The notes under the pieces: generated by a model | Databases searched by the model: none | The model's input: the letters and a program-made list of their open reading frames with translations, nothing else | Told to the model about the DNA's origin: nothing | Origin: JAKALQ01 sp963978265 | GTDB lineage: Bacteria > Actinomycetota > Actinomycetes > S36-B12 > UBA5976 | DNA: 16,371 nucleotides | Direction: 5' to 3' | NCBI GenBank assembly: GCA_963978265.1 | Contig: CAXBQV010000030.1 | Location: 1-16,371, forward strand | Shown: positions 6,528 through 14,950 of the stretch, piece by piece | Layout of the letters: every line of letters starts with the position of its first letter | Numbering within the stretch: position 1 is the first letter of the stretch | Position numbers and translations under genes: made by a program

Positions 6528-7982
6528 TCAGACGGAGATTGACCGGGCGGTAGGCACGATCGGCGCCGGAAGCGCGGTGTGACCCATGAGGTAACGATCG
6601 ACGGCTGCTGCCGCAGAGCGACCTTCGGCAATCGCCCACACGATAAGCGATTGGCCGCGACCTGCATCACCCGCAACGAACACGCCATCGACATTCGTTG
6701 CGAATTCAGCATTGCGCGCGATGTTGCCGCGATTGTCGAGTTCGACGCCGAGCTGATCCACGAGCCCACCGGGTTCGACTCCGGTGAATCCCATTGCGAG
6801 GAAGACGAAGTCCGCCGGGATCTCGCGTCGGCTGTTCGGCACTTCCTCGAAGCGACCCTTTTCGAACGTCACATCCGAGATCACGAGTGCGCGAAGGCGG
6901 CCGTCGTCATGCTTGAGGAATTCCTGTGTCTGCACCGCGTAGACGCGTTCGCCACCCTCTTCGTGTGCCGACGTCACCTTGTACAACATCGGGAATGTCG
7001 GCCACGGTTGGGACGATGAACGCTCCTCGTTCGGACGCGGCATGATCTCGAGTTGCGTGACGGATGCAGCGCCCTGCCGGTGTGACGTGCCGAGGCAGTC
7101 AGCACCCGTATCGCCGCCGCCGATGATGACGACGTGCTTGCCACCGACATGGATCGGCGGCTGCGCATAGTCGCCGTGGGTGTAGCGGTTCGCCTGCGGC
7201 AGGAACTCCATCGCCTGGTGCACGCCGATTGCGTCGCGACCAGGAATCGGCAGGTCACGCGCAGCGGTTGCACCGACGGTGAGCACCACCGCGTCGTATC
7301 GCGCCTTGAGTTCTGCGGCGTTCACATCGTGCCCGACGTCGACGCCGGCGCGGAACCGGACGCCTTCCTGCTCCATCTGCTGCAGCCGGCGGTCGAGGAA
7401 CTGCTTCTCCATCTTGAACTCGGGTATGCCGTAACGCAGGAGTCCACCGATGCGATCCGCACGTTCGTACACGGCAACGGTGTGGCCGGCACGCGCCAAC
7501 TGCTGTGCAGCTGCGAGGCCGGCCGGGCCGGAACCGATGACGGCGACCGTCTTGCCCGAGAGCCGGTCCGGGGCCTTCGCTTCGATCCAACCACTCTCCC
7601 ACGCCTTCTCGACGATGGTGACCTCGATCTGCTTGATCGCGACCGGATCCTGATTGATGCCGAGGACGCAGGCGGCTTCACACGGCGCGGGACAGAGCCG
7701 GCCCGTGAACTCCGGGAAATTGTTTGTTGCATGCAGCCGCTCTGACGCCGTCTTCCAGTCATCACGCCAGGCGAGGTCGTTCCACTCGGGGATGATGTTG
7801 CCGAGCGGGCACTGACTGTGGCAGAACGGAATTCCGCAGTCCATGCAACGGCTCGCCTGCGTCTTGAGGGTGCCGAGCGGGAAGTCCTCGTACACCTCTC
7901 GCCAGTCCTGCAATCGCAGGGCCACCGGACGGCGGGTCGGGTTTTCGCGTCCTGCCGTGAGGAATCCGCGCGGATCAGCCAT
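6528..7982 (-). CDS. gltD: Glutamate synthase (NADPH) small subunit
   Basis: GltD oxidises NADPH and passes electrons through FAD and iron-sulfur clusters to GltB, which makes glutamate from 2-oxoglutarate and glutamine. The protein is 484 residues, a normal length. The N-terminal cluster-binding region has Cys46, 49, 54 and 58 (CMDCGIPFCHSQC) and Cys97, 101 and 105 (RLCPAPCEAAC). The FAD Rossmann motif is GSGPAG (150-155), and a second nucleotide motif, VVIIGGGDTGADCLG, binds NADPH. The start is ATG 7982: GGAGG (7993-7989) lies 6 bases upstream and the peptide begins MADPRGFL, as is usual. The reading frame extends further upstream, but that part lies within gltB. It overlaps the gltB stop by 8 bases, so the two subunits are translationally coupled. 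Confidence 0.98.
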   Translation of the reverse strand: MADPRGFLTAGRENPTRRPVALRLQDWREVYEDFPLGTLKTQASRCMDCGIPFCHSQCPLGNIIPEWNDLAWRDDWKTASERLHATNNFPEFTGRLCPAPCEAACVLGINQDPVAIKQIEVTIVEKAWESGWIEAKAPDRLSGKTVAVIGSGPAGLAAAQQLARAGHTVAVYERADRIGGLLRYGIPEFKMEKQFLDRRLQQMEQEGVRFRAGVDVGHDVNAAELKARYDAVVLTVGATAARDLPIPGRDAIGVHQAMEFLPQANRYTHGDYAQPPIHVGGKHVVIIGGGDTGADCLGTSHRQGAASVTQLEIMPRPNEERSSSQPWPTFPMLYKVTSAHEEGGERVYAVQTQEFLKHDDGRLRALVISDVTFEKGRFEEVPNSRREIPADFVFLAMGFTGVEPGGLVDQLGVELDNRGNIARNAEFATNVDGVFVAGDAGRGQSLIVWAIAEGRSAAAAVDRYLMGHTALPAPIVPTARSISV

Positions 7983-10900
7983 GGGTCGCCTCCATGATCG
8001 CGGCCAGCTCATCGCGGCCTTCTGCACGTGCGCGTGACGATGCCTCGAGCACACGTTTGTAGTCGCGCGGCATCACCTTCAAGAAGCGGCCGACGCTGCT
8101 GCTCCAGTCTGCGAGCAGGGCCTCGGCGACCGCTGACCCGGTCTCCTCCGCATGCTCGCGCACAAGCCCGTGCAGTTCCTCGCGATCCGCGTCACCGAGC
8201 GGTTCGACGTCGACCATTTCGCTGTTCACCCGCGACACGTTGAGGTCGAGGATGTAGGCAACGCCACCGGACATGCCGGCGGCGACGTTGCGTCCGGTCG
8301 GACCGAGAATCACGACACGTCCACCTGTCATGTACTCGAGGGCATGGTCACCGACACCTTCGACGACGACGGCTGCACCGGAGTTCCGGACGCAGCAACG
8401 TTCTCCGACGGTGCCGCGCGCGAAGATCTGACCACTGGTGGCGCCATACGCGAGCACATTGCCGGCGATGACGTTGTGTTCCGCGACGAATCCGGCATCC
8501 CGTGCAGGTCGCACCACGATCCGGCCGCCGGACAGTCCCTTGCCCAAGTAGTCGTTGGTGTCCCCCTCGAGCCGCATCGTGATGCCGGCGGGGAGGAACG
8601 CACCGAAGGACTGACCGGCTGACCCCGTGAAGGTGAGGTCGATCGTGCCGGCAGGAAGTCCTGCACCACCGAAACGACGCGTCACCTCTGAGCCGAGCAT
8701 GGTGCCGACGGTTCGGTTCACGTTGCGCACCGGAAGTTGCGCACGCACCGGCTCGCGCTGCTCGAGTGCCGGTTTGGCGATGGCGATGAGTTGGTTGTCC
8801 AGCGCTCGTTCGAGACCGTGGTCCTGCGCAACCGTCTTCCGACGTGCCCCGTCGACGTGCGGATTGTGGAAGATCGGGCTGAGATCGAGCGAGGATGCCT
8901 TCCAGTGGTTGATGGCGTCCTGCACATCGAGCAGGTCCACCCGACCGATGGCCTCGTCGAGTGATCGAAGGCCGAGCGCAGCAAGATGTTCGCGCACTTC
9001 CTCGGCGATGTACTGGAAGAAGGTCTCGACGAATTCGGGTTTACCGGTGAAGCGTTCGCGCAGCACCGGGTTCTGGGTTGCCACGCCCACCGGACAGGTG
9101 TCGAGATGACAGACGCGCATCATGATGCAGCCGCTCACGACGAGCGGAGCGGTGGCGAACCCGTACTCCTCCGCACCGAGCAGTGCGGCGATGATGACGT
9201 CACGTCCGGTCTTCAACTGGCCGTCGGTCTGCACGACGACGCGGTCGCGAAGCCCGTTGAGCAGCAGCGTCTGCTGCGTCTCGGCCAGTCCGAGCTCCCA
9301 GGGTCCGCCGGCATGCTTGAGCGAGGTCAACGGCGAGGCGCCGGTTCCACCATCGTGGCCCGAGATGAGGATGACGTCGGCATGTGCCTTTGAGACACCT
9401 GCCGCAACGGTGCCGACGCCGACCTCCGCAACGAGCTTCACATGGACCCGCGCGCGTGGATTCGAGTTCTTGAGATCGTGGATGAGCTGCGCAAGATCCT
9501 CGATCGAATAGATGTCGTGGTGCGGTGGAGGCGAGATGAGGCCGACGCCGGGTGTCGAGTGCCGTGTCTTCGCCACCCACGGATAGACCTTGTGACCGGG
9601 CAGCTGTCCGCCTTCACCGGGCTTCGCGCCTTGCGCCATCTTGATCTGGATGTCGTCGGCGTTGACGAGGTACTCGCTGGTGACGCCGAAACGCCCGGAG
9701 GCCACCTGCTTGATGGCGGAACGCTTCGAGTCGCCGTTCGGGAGCGGCTGGTAACGCTCGGGATCCTCGCCGCCCTCACCGGTGTTGGACTTGCCGCCCA
9801 ATCGGTTCATGGCAATGGCGAGCGTCTCGTGGGCTTCCTTCGAGATGGACCCGTACGACATTGCACCGGTCGAGAAACGCTTGACGATGCTCTCGACGGA
9901 TTCCACTTCATGCACGTCGATCGGCTGGCGATCAGGAGTGAGTTTGAACAGACCGCGCAAGGTCATCAAGCGCTCTGACTGCTCGTCGATTCGAGCCGTG
10001 TACTGCTTGAAGACGTCGTAGCGCTGGCTGCGCGTCGAATGCTGCAGCTTGAACACCGTCTCCGGGTCGAACAGGTGCGGTTCGCCCTCGCGACGCCACT
10101 GGTACTCGCCGCCGATTTCCAGCGGTCGATGCGGTGCGGCGACGCCGTTCACCGGGTACGCCTTCGCGTGGCGCATCGCCACTTCCTTGGCGATCACGTC
10201 GAGGCCGACGCCGCCGAGTTTCGAGGTGGTACCGGTGAAGTACCGGTCGATGACGTCCTGCGAGAGTCCGACGCATTCGAAGATCTGCGCACCGCGGTAC
10301 GACCCGACGGTGGAGACGCCCATCTTGCTCATCACCTTGAGGACGCCCTTGCCGAGCGCCTTGATGAGGTTGCGCACCGCCTTCTCCGGTGCAATGCCGG
10401 CGATCGCACCCTGGCGAACCATGTTCTCGACGGTTTCAAGGGCGAGGTACGGGTTGATCGCGGCAGCGCCGTACCCGATGAGGAGTGCCACATGGTGCAC
10501 TTCGCGGACGTCACCCGCTTCGACGAGCAGACCGACCATCGTGCGCGTGCGTGTACGGACGAGGTGGTGATGCACGGCACTCGTGAGCAGCAGCGACGGG
10601 ATCGGTGCCAGGTCCGCATCCGAGTCGCGGTCCGACAAGATGATGAAGCGCTTGCCCTGCCGGATGAGTGCGTCGACTTCGCGGCAGATCTCATCGAGGC
10701 GACGACCGAGCGCGTCTCCGCCGCCACCGACGTTGTACAGGCCCTTGATCTTGGCAGCGGCGAAGCCGGGAACATCACCGTCGGCGTTGATGTACTGGAT
10801 CTTCGCGAGGTCGTCGTTGTCGATCACAGGGAATGGCAGCAGCACCTGCCGGCAGTGCTCCGGCGTCTCCTCGAGCAAGTTGCCTTCGGGGCCGATGCAG

Positions 10901-12507
10901 GTCTGCAGCGACGTGACGATCTCTTCACGGATCGCATCGAGCGGCGGATTCGTCACCTGCGCGAACAACTGTGCGAAGTAATCGAAAATCAGCCGCGAAC
11001 GGGACGACAAGGCCGCAATCGGCGAGTCGGTGCCCATGGACCCGATGGGTTCGGCACCGGTCTTTGCCATCGGCGCGAGCAAGACCCGCAGTTCCTCTTC
11101 GGTGTAGCCGAACGTGCGCTGACGCCGCGTCACCGACGCACCGGTGTGCACGATGTGCTCGCGCTCCGGAAGTGCGTCGAGGTGGATGACACCGTTGCGC
11201 AACCACTCCGCGTACGGCTGACGGGTGGCGAGATCGGCCTTGATCTCATCGTCCTCGATGATCCGGTGCTGCGCGGTGTCGACGAGGAACATGCGGCCCG
11301 GCTGCAGGCGGCCTTTGCGCACGATCTTCGACTGGTCGATGTCGAGAACGCCGGTTTCCGACGCGAGGACGACGAGGCCGTCGTCGGTCACCCAGAACCG
11401 GCCGGGGCGCAGGCCGTTGCGGTCGAGCACCGACCCGATGACGGTGCCGTCCGTGAACGAGATGTTCGCCGGGCCGTCCCACGGTTCCATGAAGTTCGAG
11501 TGGAACTCGTAGAAGGCGCGCCGCGCCTCCTCCATCTCGGCATGGTTCTCCCACGCCTCCGGAATCATCATGAGCACAGCGTGCGGAAGTGAACGGCCGC
11601 CGAGGTGCAGCAGTTCGAGCACTTCGTCGAACGAGGCGGAGTCCGAGCCGCCGTCGGTGACGATCGGGAAGATGCGCGAGAGATCGCCGAATGCATCACT
11701 CGTCAACATGGCTTCGCGTGCGCGCATCCAGTTGCGGTTGCCCTTCACGGTGTTGATCTCGCCGTTGTGTGCGATGAGTCGGTAAGGATGTGCAAGTGGC
11801 CACGACGGGAAGGTGTTCGTCGAGAACCGTGAATGCACGAGCGCGATCGCGGACTTCATGCGTGGATCGGTGAGGTCGAGGAAGGTGGTCTTCACCTGGG
11901 CGGTGGTGAGCATGCCCTTGTACACGAGTGTCCGGGACGACAGCGACGGGAAGTACACGGCGACGTCGTGTTCCGCACGCTTGCGCAGGCAGTACGCGAG
12001 CCGCTCGAGGTCGAGGCCGGTCGCTTTCGCGCCGTGCCCCTGGACGAACAGCATCTTCAGCGCCGGCATGACACCGAGCGCGGTCTTACCGATGCCGGTT
12101 GTGCTCACCGGCAGATCGCGCCATCCGAGCACGTCGAGTTGCTCTTCATGCGCAATGTGTTCGATGTGGTCGATGGCGGCCTCGGCGGCACCGGGATCGT
12201 TGGGCAGGAACGCGATACCGACGGCGTAGTGACCAACCGGCGGGAGTTGGAAGTCGACGACGGACCGCAAGAACTCGTCGGGAATCTGGATGAGGATCCC
12301 GGCCCCGTCACCGGAATCGGGCTCGGAACCCGCGGCGCCGCGATGCTCGAGATTCTCAAGCGCAGTGATCGCCTGTTCCACGATGGAGTGCGACGGAATG
12401 CCGGTGAGGGTGGCAACCCAAGCGACGCCGCATGCGTCGTGCTCGGCGCTGCGGTCGTACAACCCTTGCGGGGTGGGCATCGCCTGCTGGAAATGCTGGA
12501 GACCCAT
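7975..12507 (-). CDS. gltB: Glutamate synthase (NADPH) large subunit
   Basis: GltB releases ammonia from glutamine and uses it to aminate 2-oxoglutarate reductively, giving two glutamates. At 1510 residues it is full length. The N-terminal glutaminase domain starts at Cys26 (EHDACGVAW). Family knowledge says the first 25 residues are removed to expose this Cys as the N-terminal nucleophile. Next come a central domain and the FMN/2-oxoglutarate barrel (GAMSYGSISKEAHETLA, GGKSNTGEGGEDP, ISGHDGGTGASP). The 3Fe-4S ligands are Cys1127, Cys1133 and Cys1138 in CIMMRVCHLDTCPVG. The C-terminal GXGXG beta-helix repeats follow (about 1265-1450; GKGLSGGRIVV, GVGDHALEYMTGGRVV). The start ATG 12507 has AGGAG (12517-12513) at 5 bases. 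A second in-frame Met at residue 10 lacks such a site. Confidence 0.98.
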   Translation of the reverse strand: MGLQHFQQAMPTPQGLYDRSAEHDACGVAWVATLTGIPSHSIVEQAITALENLEHRGAAGSEPDSGDGAGILIQIPDEFLRSVVDFQLPPVGHYAVGIAFLPNDPGAAEAAIDHIEHIAHEEQLDVLGWRDLPVSTTGIGKTALGVMPALKMLFVQGHGAKATGLDLERLAYCLRKRAEHDVAVYFPSLSSRTLVYKGMLTTAQVKTTFLDLTDPRMKSAIALVHSRFSTNTFPSWPLAHPYRLIAHNGEINTVKGNRNWMRAREAMLTSDAFGDLSRIFPIVTDGGSDSASFDEVLELLHLGGRSLPHAVLMMIPEAWENHAEMEEARRAFYEFHSNFMEPWDGPANISFTDGTVIGSVLDRNGLRPGRFWVTDDGLVVLASETGVLDIDQSKIVRKGRLQPGRMFLVDTAQHRIIEDDEIKADLATRQPYAEWLRNGVIHLDALPEREHIVHTGASVTRRQRTFGYTEEELRVLLAPMAKTGAEPIGSMGTDSPIAALSSRSRLIFDYFAQLFAQVTNPPLDAIREEIVTSLQTCIGPEGNLLEETPEHCRQVLLPFPVIDNDDLAKIQYINADGDVPGFAAAKIKGLYNVGGGGDALGRRLDEICREVDALIRQGKRFIILSDRDSDADLAPIPSLLLTSAVHHHLVRTRTRTMVGLLVEAGDVREVHHVALLIGYGAAAINPYLALETVENMVRQGAIAGIAPEKAVRNLIKALGKGVLKVMSKMGVSTVGSYRGAQIFECVGLSQDVIDRYFTGTTSKLGGVGLDVIAKEVAMRHAKAYPVNGVAAPHRPLEIGGEYQWRREGEPHLFDPETVFKLQHSTRSQRYDVFKQYTARIDEQSERLMTLRGLFKLTPDRQPIDVHEVESVESIVKRFSTGAMSYGSISKEAHETLAIAMNRLGGKSNTGEGGEDPERYQPLPNGDSKRSAIKQVASGRFGVTSEYLVNADDIQIKMAQGAKPGEGGQLPGHKVYPWVAKTRHSTPGVGLISPPPHHDIYSIEDLAQLIHDLKNSNPRARVHVKLVAEVGVGTVAAGVSKAHADVILISGHDGGTGASPLTSLKHAGGPWELGLAETQQTLLLNGLRDRVVVQTDGQLKTGRDVIIAALLGAEEYGFATAPLVVSGCIMMRVCHLDTCPVGVATQNPVLRERFTGKPEFVETFFQYIAEEVREHLAALGLRSLDEAIGRVDLLDVQDAINHWKASSLDLSPIFHNPHVDGARRKTVAQDHGLERALDNQLIAIAKPALEQREPVRAQLPVRNVNRTVGTMLGSEVTRRFGGAGLPAGTIDLTFTGSAGQSFGAFLPAGITMRLEGDTNDYLGKGLSGGRIVVRPARDAGFVAEHNVIAGNVLAYGATSGQIFARGTVGERCCVRNSGAAVVVEGVGDHALEYMTGGRVVILGPTGRNVAAGMSGGVAYILDLNVSRVNSEMVDVEPLGDADREELHGLVREHAEETGSAVAEALLADWSSSVGRFLKVMPRDYKRVLEASSRARAEGRDELAAIMEATHG

Positions 12508-12517
12508 GACTACTCCT

Positions 12518-12548
12518 GTCGTGCCTGCGGTGGATCAGCAGGGACGAC
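12518..12548 (-). promoter_or_regulatory. Possible leader hairpin next to the gltB ribosome binding site
   Basis: In the 71-base gap between lgt and gltB, minus-strand GTCGT-C-CCTGC (12548-12538) can pair with GCAGG-C-ACGAC (12528-12518) around a 9-base loop, with one C/C mismatch. The hairpin ends directly before the gltB Shine-Dalgarno AGGAG (12517-12513). Further upstream, CTCCTG (12567-12562) is an exact complement of CAGGAG (12518-12513) and could hide that site. There is no U-run, so it is not a classical terminator. I do not recognise a known riboswitch. A role in gltB translation is inference, and chance pairing in GC-rich sequence is a real alternative. Confidence 0.4.
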
Positions 12549-12578
12549 GTTGGCCCAGCGGCAGGAGCGTAGCAGCCG

Positions 12579-13379
12579 TCAGTCGCCGTGGACACGGCGG
12601 GCACGCACCATCCACGCCGCCGACAGGCCCACGACGATGGCGGTGACCTGATTCAGACGAAGGCCGAGGATGTGGTGCGCCTCGTCGATCCGGAGCGATT
12701 CGACGCCGAACCGCACGAGGCAGTAGCTCGCCACGTACAGCGCGAACACCTGGCCGTTGCGGAGCCGGTACCGACGTTCAGCCCACATGATGCCGACGGC
12801 GATCGCGACGCAACCGATGAGTTCATAGAGGAACGTCGGGTGGTACAACCCGATCGCGGCATAGCCGTTCGGGCGATGGGCGACGTCGATTTCGAGGGCC
12901 CACGGAAGTGTGGTCGGTCGGCCGAAGAGTTCCTGATTGAACCAATTGCCGATGCGTCCGATCGCCTGCGCGAGCACGATGCCGGGAGCAAGTGCGTCGG
13001 CGAACCGCGGGAAATCCAGTCCGTGCTTGCGGCACCCGTACAGCGCGCCTGCGAACCCGAGTGAGATCGCGCCCCAGATGCCGAGGCCGCCGTCCCAGAT
13101 GCGCAGCGCTGCAAGCACACCCCGGCCCTCGGAACCGAAGTACAGCTGCCAGTCGGTGATGATGTGGTAGATCCGTCCACCGATGATGCCGGCCGGAACC
13201 GCCCACATGGCGACGTCGGCAACATCCTCGCGCCGGAAACCCTGCGCTTGCCAACGCCTGCCACCGAGCCAGACTGCGACCACGATCCCGATGATGATCG
13301 AGAAGGCGTACCCGCGGATCGGGATCGGCCCCAGATGCCAGACGCCATGCGACGGACTGGGGATCGACGCCAGTGTCAC
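12579..13379 (-). CDS. lgt: Prolipoprotein diacylglyceryl transferase
   Basis: Lgt moves the diacylglyceryl group from phosphatidylglycerol to the lipobox cysteine of prolipoproteins at the plasma membrane, the first step of lipoprotein maturation. The 266-residue protein has the multi-pass pattern of the family. The start is SIPSPSHGVWHLGPIPIRGYA, followed by GGRIYHIITDW at about 68-77 and the family signature GRIGNWFNQELFG (141-153), with the essential arginine as Arg142. Late membrane segments include FLYELIGCVAIAVGIMW. The start is GTG 13379, overlapping the preceding stop as GTGA. No strong Shine-Dalgarno is close, so translation is probably coupled. Placement directly after trp genes is common in Actinomycetota. 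The C-terminus is short, without the long acidic tail seen in mycobacteria. Confidence 0.97.
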   Translation of the reverse strand: MTLASIPSPSHGVWHLGPIPIRGYAFSIIIGIVVAVWLGGRRWQAQGFRREDVADVAMWAVPAGIIGGRIYHIITDWQLYFGSEGRGVLAALRIWDGGLGIWGAISLGFAGALYGCRKHGLDFPRFADALAPGIVLAQAIGRIGNWFNQELFGRPTTLPWALEIDVAHRPNGYAAIGLYHPTFLYELIGCVAIAVGIMWAERRYRLRNGQVFALYVASYCLVRFGVESLRIDEAHHILGLRLNQVTAIVVGLSAAWMVRARRVHGD

Positions 13380-14140
13380 TTCTTGTTCTGCGTGACGTAG
13401 TCGACGAACGCTGTCACGGACGCGAGCGCGGAATCCGGCACCTGCTTGCCGTCGAGTTCGATGTACGGGGTGCCCGGGATCTGGTTGTCACGGAACACCT
13501 GCGTGGCGTTGTCCGACCACCCGAGGTAGGTCCCCGCCTTCGCGCACGACTCGAACTTCGCCAGGGCGTCGCCCTCGAGCTTGGAAAGCGAGCCGAGTTT
13601 CAACAGTTGCTCATCGGTCCAGCCGGCGCCTTCCTGCTGTGGCTGGCTCGCATAGATGAGCCGGTGGTACGCCAGGCCTGCCCCCTGGTCGATGGCGCAA
13701 CCGAGTGCATTGATCGCACGGCGCGATGCCTTCTTGCTCTGCGGCAGGTTGTCATCGAGGAATGCCGCCATCTGATACACGACATTCACGGTGCCATCGC
13801 TCGAGAGTTTCGCAACCGTTTCACCGTAGGCCGCCTCGAACTGCCCGCAGTACGGGCATTGCGGATCCTCGTAGATGGTGAGCGTGGACTTTGCGCTGTC
13901 GATCGGCGTGAGCGGCCATCCGTAGGTCTTGGAAAGCACGGATTGCGGAAGCGCGTTGTTCGGGTCCACGCTCGGCTGCCCCGACCGTGCACCGATGACG
14001 CCCGCCGCGATGATGCCGACGACAACCAATGCGACGACCACACTGCCGATGATCTTGATCCGCCTGTCGCGCGACTCCGCTTCGGCAGCCTGCGCCTTCA
14101 CTGCTGCCGCCGCTTCACGACGCTTCGAACCGGAATCCAT
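13376..14140 (-). CDS. Membrane-anchored DsbA-like thioredoxin-fold protein
   Basis: The protein has a short basic cytosolic N-terminus, one transmembrane helix (IIGSVVVALVVVGIIAAGVIGA, about residues 31-52) and an outside thioredoxin-fold domain. The redox motif is CPYC (about residues 95-98) in IYEDPQCPYCGQFEAAYG. A helical insertion follows, and then the cis-Pro region (NQIPGTPYIELDGKQVP). This matches the actinobacterial DsbA/DSBA-like thioredoxin family (Thioredoxin_4 type), likely a disulfide oxidase or isomerase for exported proteins. Two Met codons stand in tandem (14143 and 14140). GGGAG (14150-14146) lies 2 bases from the first but 5 from the second, so I chose 14140, giving 254 residues. 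The gene follows the trpA stop at once and overlaps lgt as GTGA. Both neighbours lgt and this protein act at the cell envelope. A third pair of cysteines (CAIDQ, SCAKAG) may form a structural disulfide. Confidence 0.9.
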   Translation of the reverse strand: MDSGSKRREAAAAVKAQAAEAESRDRRIKIIGSVVVALVVVGIIAAGVIGARSGQPSVDPNNALPQSVLSKTYGWPLTPIDSAKSTLTIYEDPQCPYCGQFEAAYGETVAKLSSDGTVNVVYQMAAFLDDNLPQSKKASRRAINALGCAIDQGAGLAYHRLIYASQPQQEGAGWTDEQLLKLGSLSKLEGDALAKFESCAKAGTYLGWSDNATQVFRDNQIPGTPYIELDGKQVPDSALASVTAFVDYVTQNKK

Positions 14141-14149
14141 CATTTCTCC

Positions 14150-14950
14150 CTATCGCTGACGCACGCCTTCGGCGAGCGACTGTGCAAGTGCTGCCACCGC
14201 TTCGACGGCCGCAGCCTCGCTCTCTGCCTCAAGTACAGCACGCACGAACGCCGAGCCCACAATCACACCGTCGGCATACTCCGAAATTTGCGAAGCCTGA
14301 ACAGCGGTGGAGACTCCGAGTCCGACTGCGACAGGTCGATCGGTCACCGACCGAGTGCGTTGGACGAGGATCCGTGCGGCGTCGGTGATCGCTGTGCGCT
14401 CCCCCGTGACACCCATGAGCGATGCTGCGTAGACGAAACCGGTGGTGGCGTCGGCCACGATCTTCAAACGTTCGGGGGTCGAGGACGGAGCGACGAGGAA
14501 CACGCGGGCGATGTCTGCGGCGTCTGTTGCGCTGGCCCACTCCGCGGCTTCTTCCGGTGTGAGGTCCGGGTTGATCACCCCGACGCCGCCCGCTGCTGCG
14601 AGTTCGTCGGCGAACTTGGCAACACCGAAACGTTCGATCGGATTCCAGTACGACATGACGAGTGTCGGCGCCCCGGTTTCGGCAACGGTCCGTACGACGT
14701 CGAGTACATCGGTGATGCGCACTCCGTTTACGAGCGCTTGCTCAACGGCTCGTTGAATGATGGGTCCGTCCATGAGCGGATCGGAGTACGGCAGTCCGAC
14801 TTCGACGATGTCGACACCGCCGCTGACCATTGCCCGGATGATCCGCTTCGACGCCTCCACCGTGGGGAAGCCGGCCGGGTAGTAGCCAATGAGCGCCGCA
14901 CGATGTTCGGCGCGGGCTGTCGCGAATGCGGCATCGAGCGCGGTGCTCAC
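14150..14950 (-). CDS. trpA: Tryptophan synthase alpha chain
   Basis: TrpA splits indole-3-glycerol phosphate into glyceraldehyde 3-phosphate and indole, which is channelled to TrpB. The 266-residue length is normal. Catalytic residues are Glu50 (VEVGLPYSDP) and Asp61 (LMDGPIIQ), 11 apart like Glu49 and Asp60 of the E. coli enzyme. The phosphate-binding ends of the barrel are visible in FVYAASLMGVTGER and VAVGLGVST...GVIVGSAFV. The start is GTG 14950, overlapping the trpB stop as GTGA, with GAGGAG 5 bases upstream. A much longer open frame upstream is only the trpB region read in another frame. Confidence 0.97.
   Translation of the reverse strand: MSTALDAAFATARAEHRAALIGYYPAGFPTVEASKRIIRAMVSGGVDIVEVGLPYSDPLMDGPIIQRAVEQALVNGVRITDVLDVVRTVAETGAPTLVMSYWNPIERFGVAKFADELAAAGGVGVINPDLTPEEAAEWASATDAADIARVFLVAPSSTPERLKIVADATTGFVYAASLMGVTGERTAITDAARILVQRTRSVTDRPVAVGLGVSTAVQASQISEYADGVIVGSAFVRAVLEAESEAAAVEAVAALAQSLAEGVRQR

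Noticed and set aside
6520..6548. Promoter before pyk with TAGGCT as -10
   Set aside because: No matching -35, and the gap is only 38 bases. Read-through from gltD is simpler.
7983..8054. Longer gltD reading from 8054
   Set aside because: It would run through the end of gltB. ATG 7982 has GGAGG at 6 bases and the usual N-terminus.
10039..11592. 517-codon open frame on the plus strand inside gltB
   Set aside because: It is antisense to the glutaminase and central domains of GltB, with no recognisable motif and a composition typical of a shadow frame.
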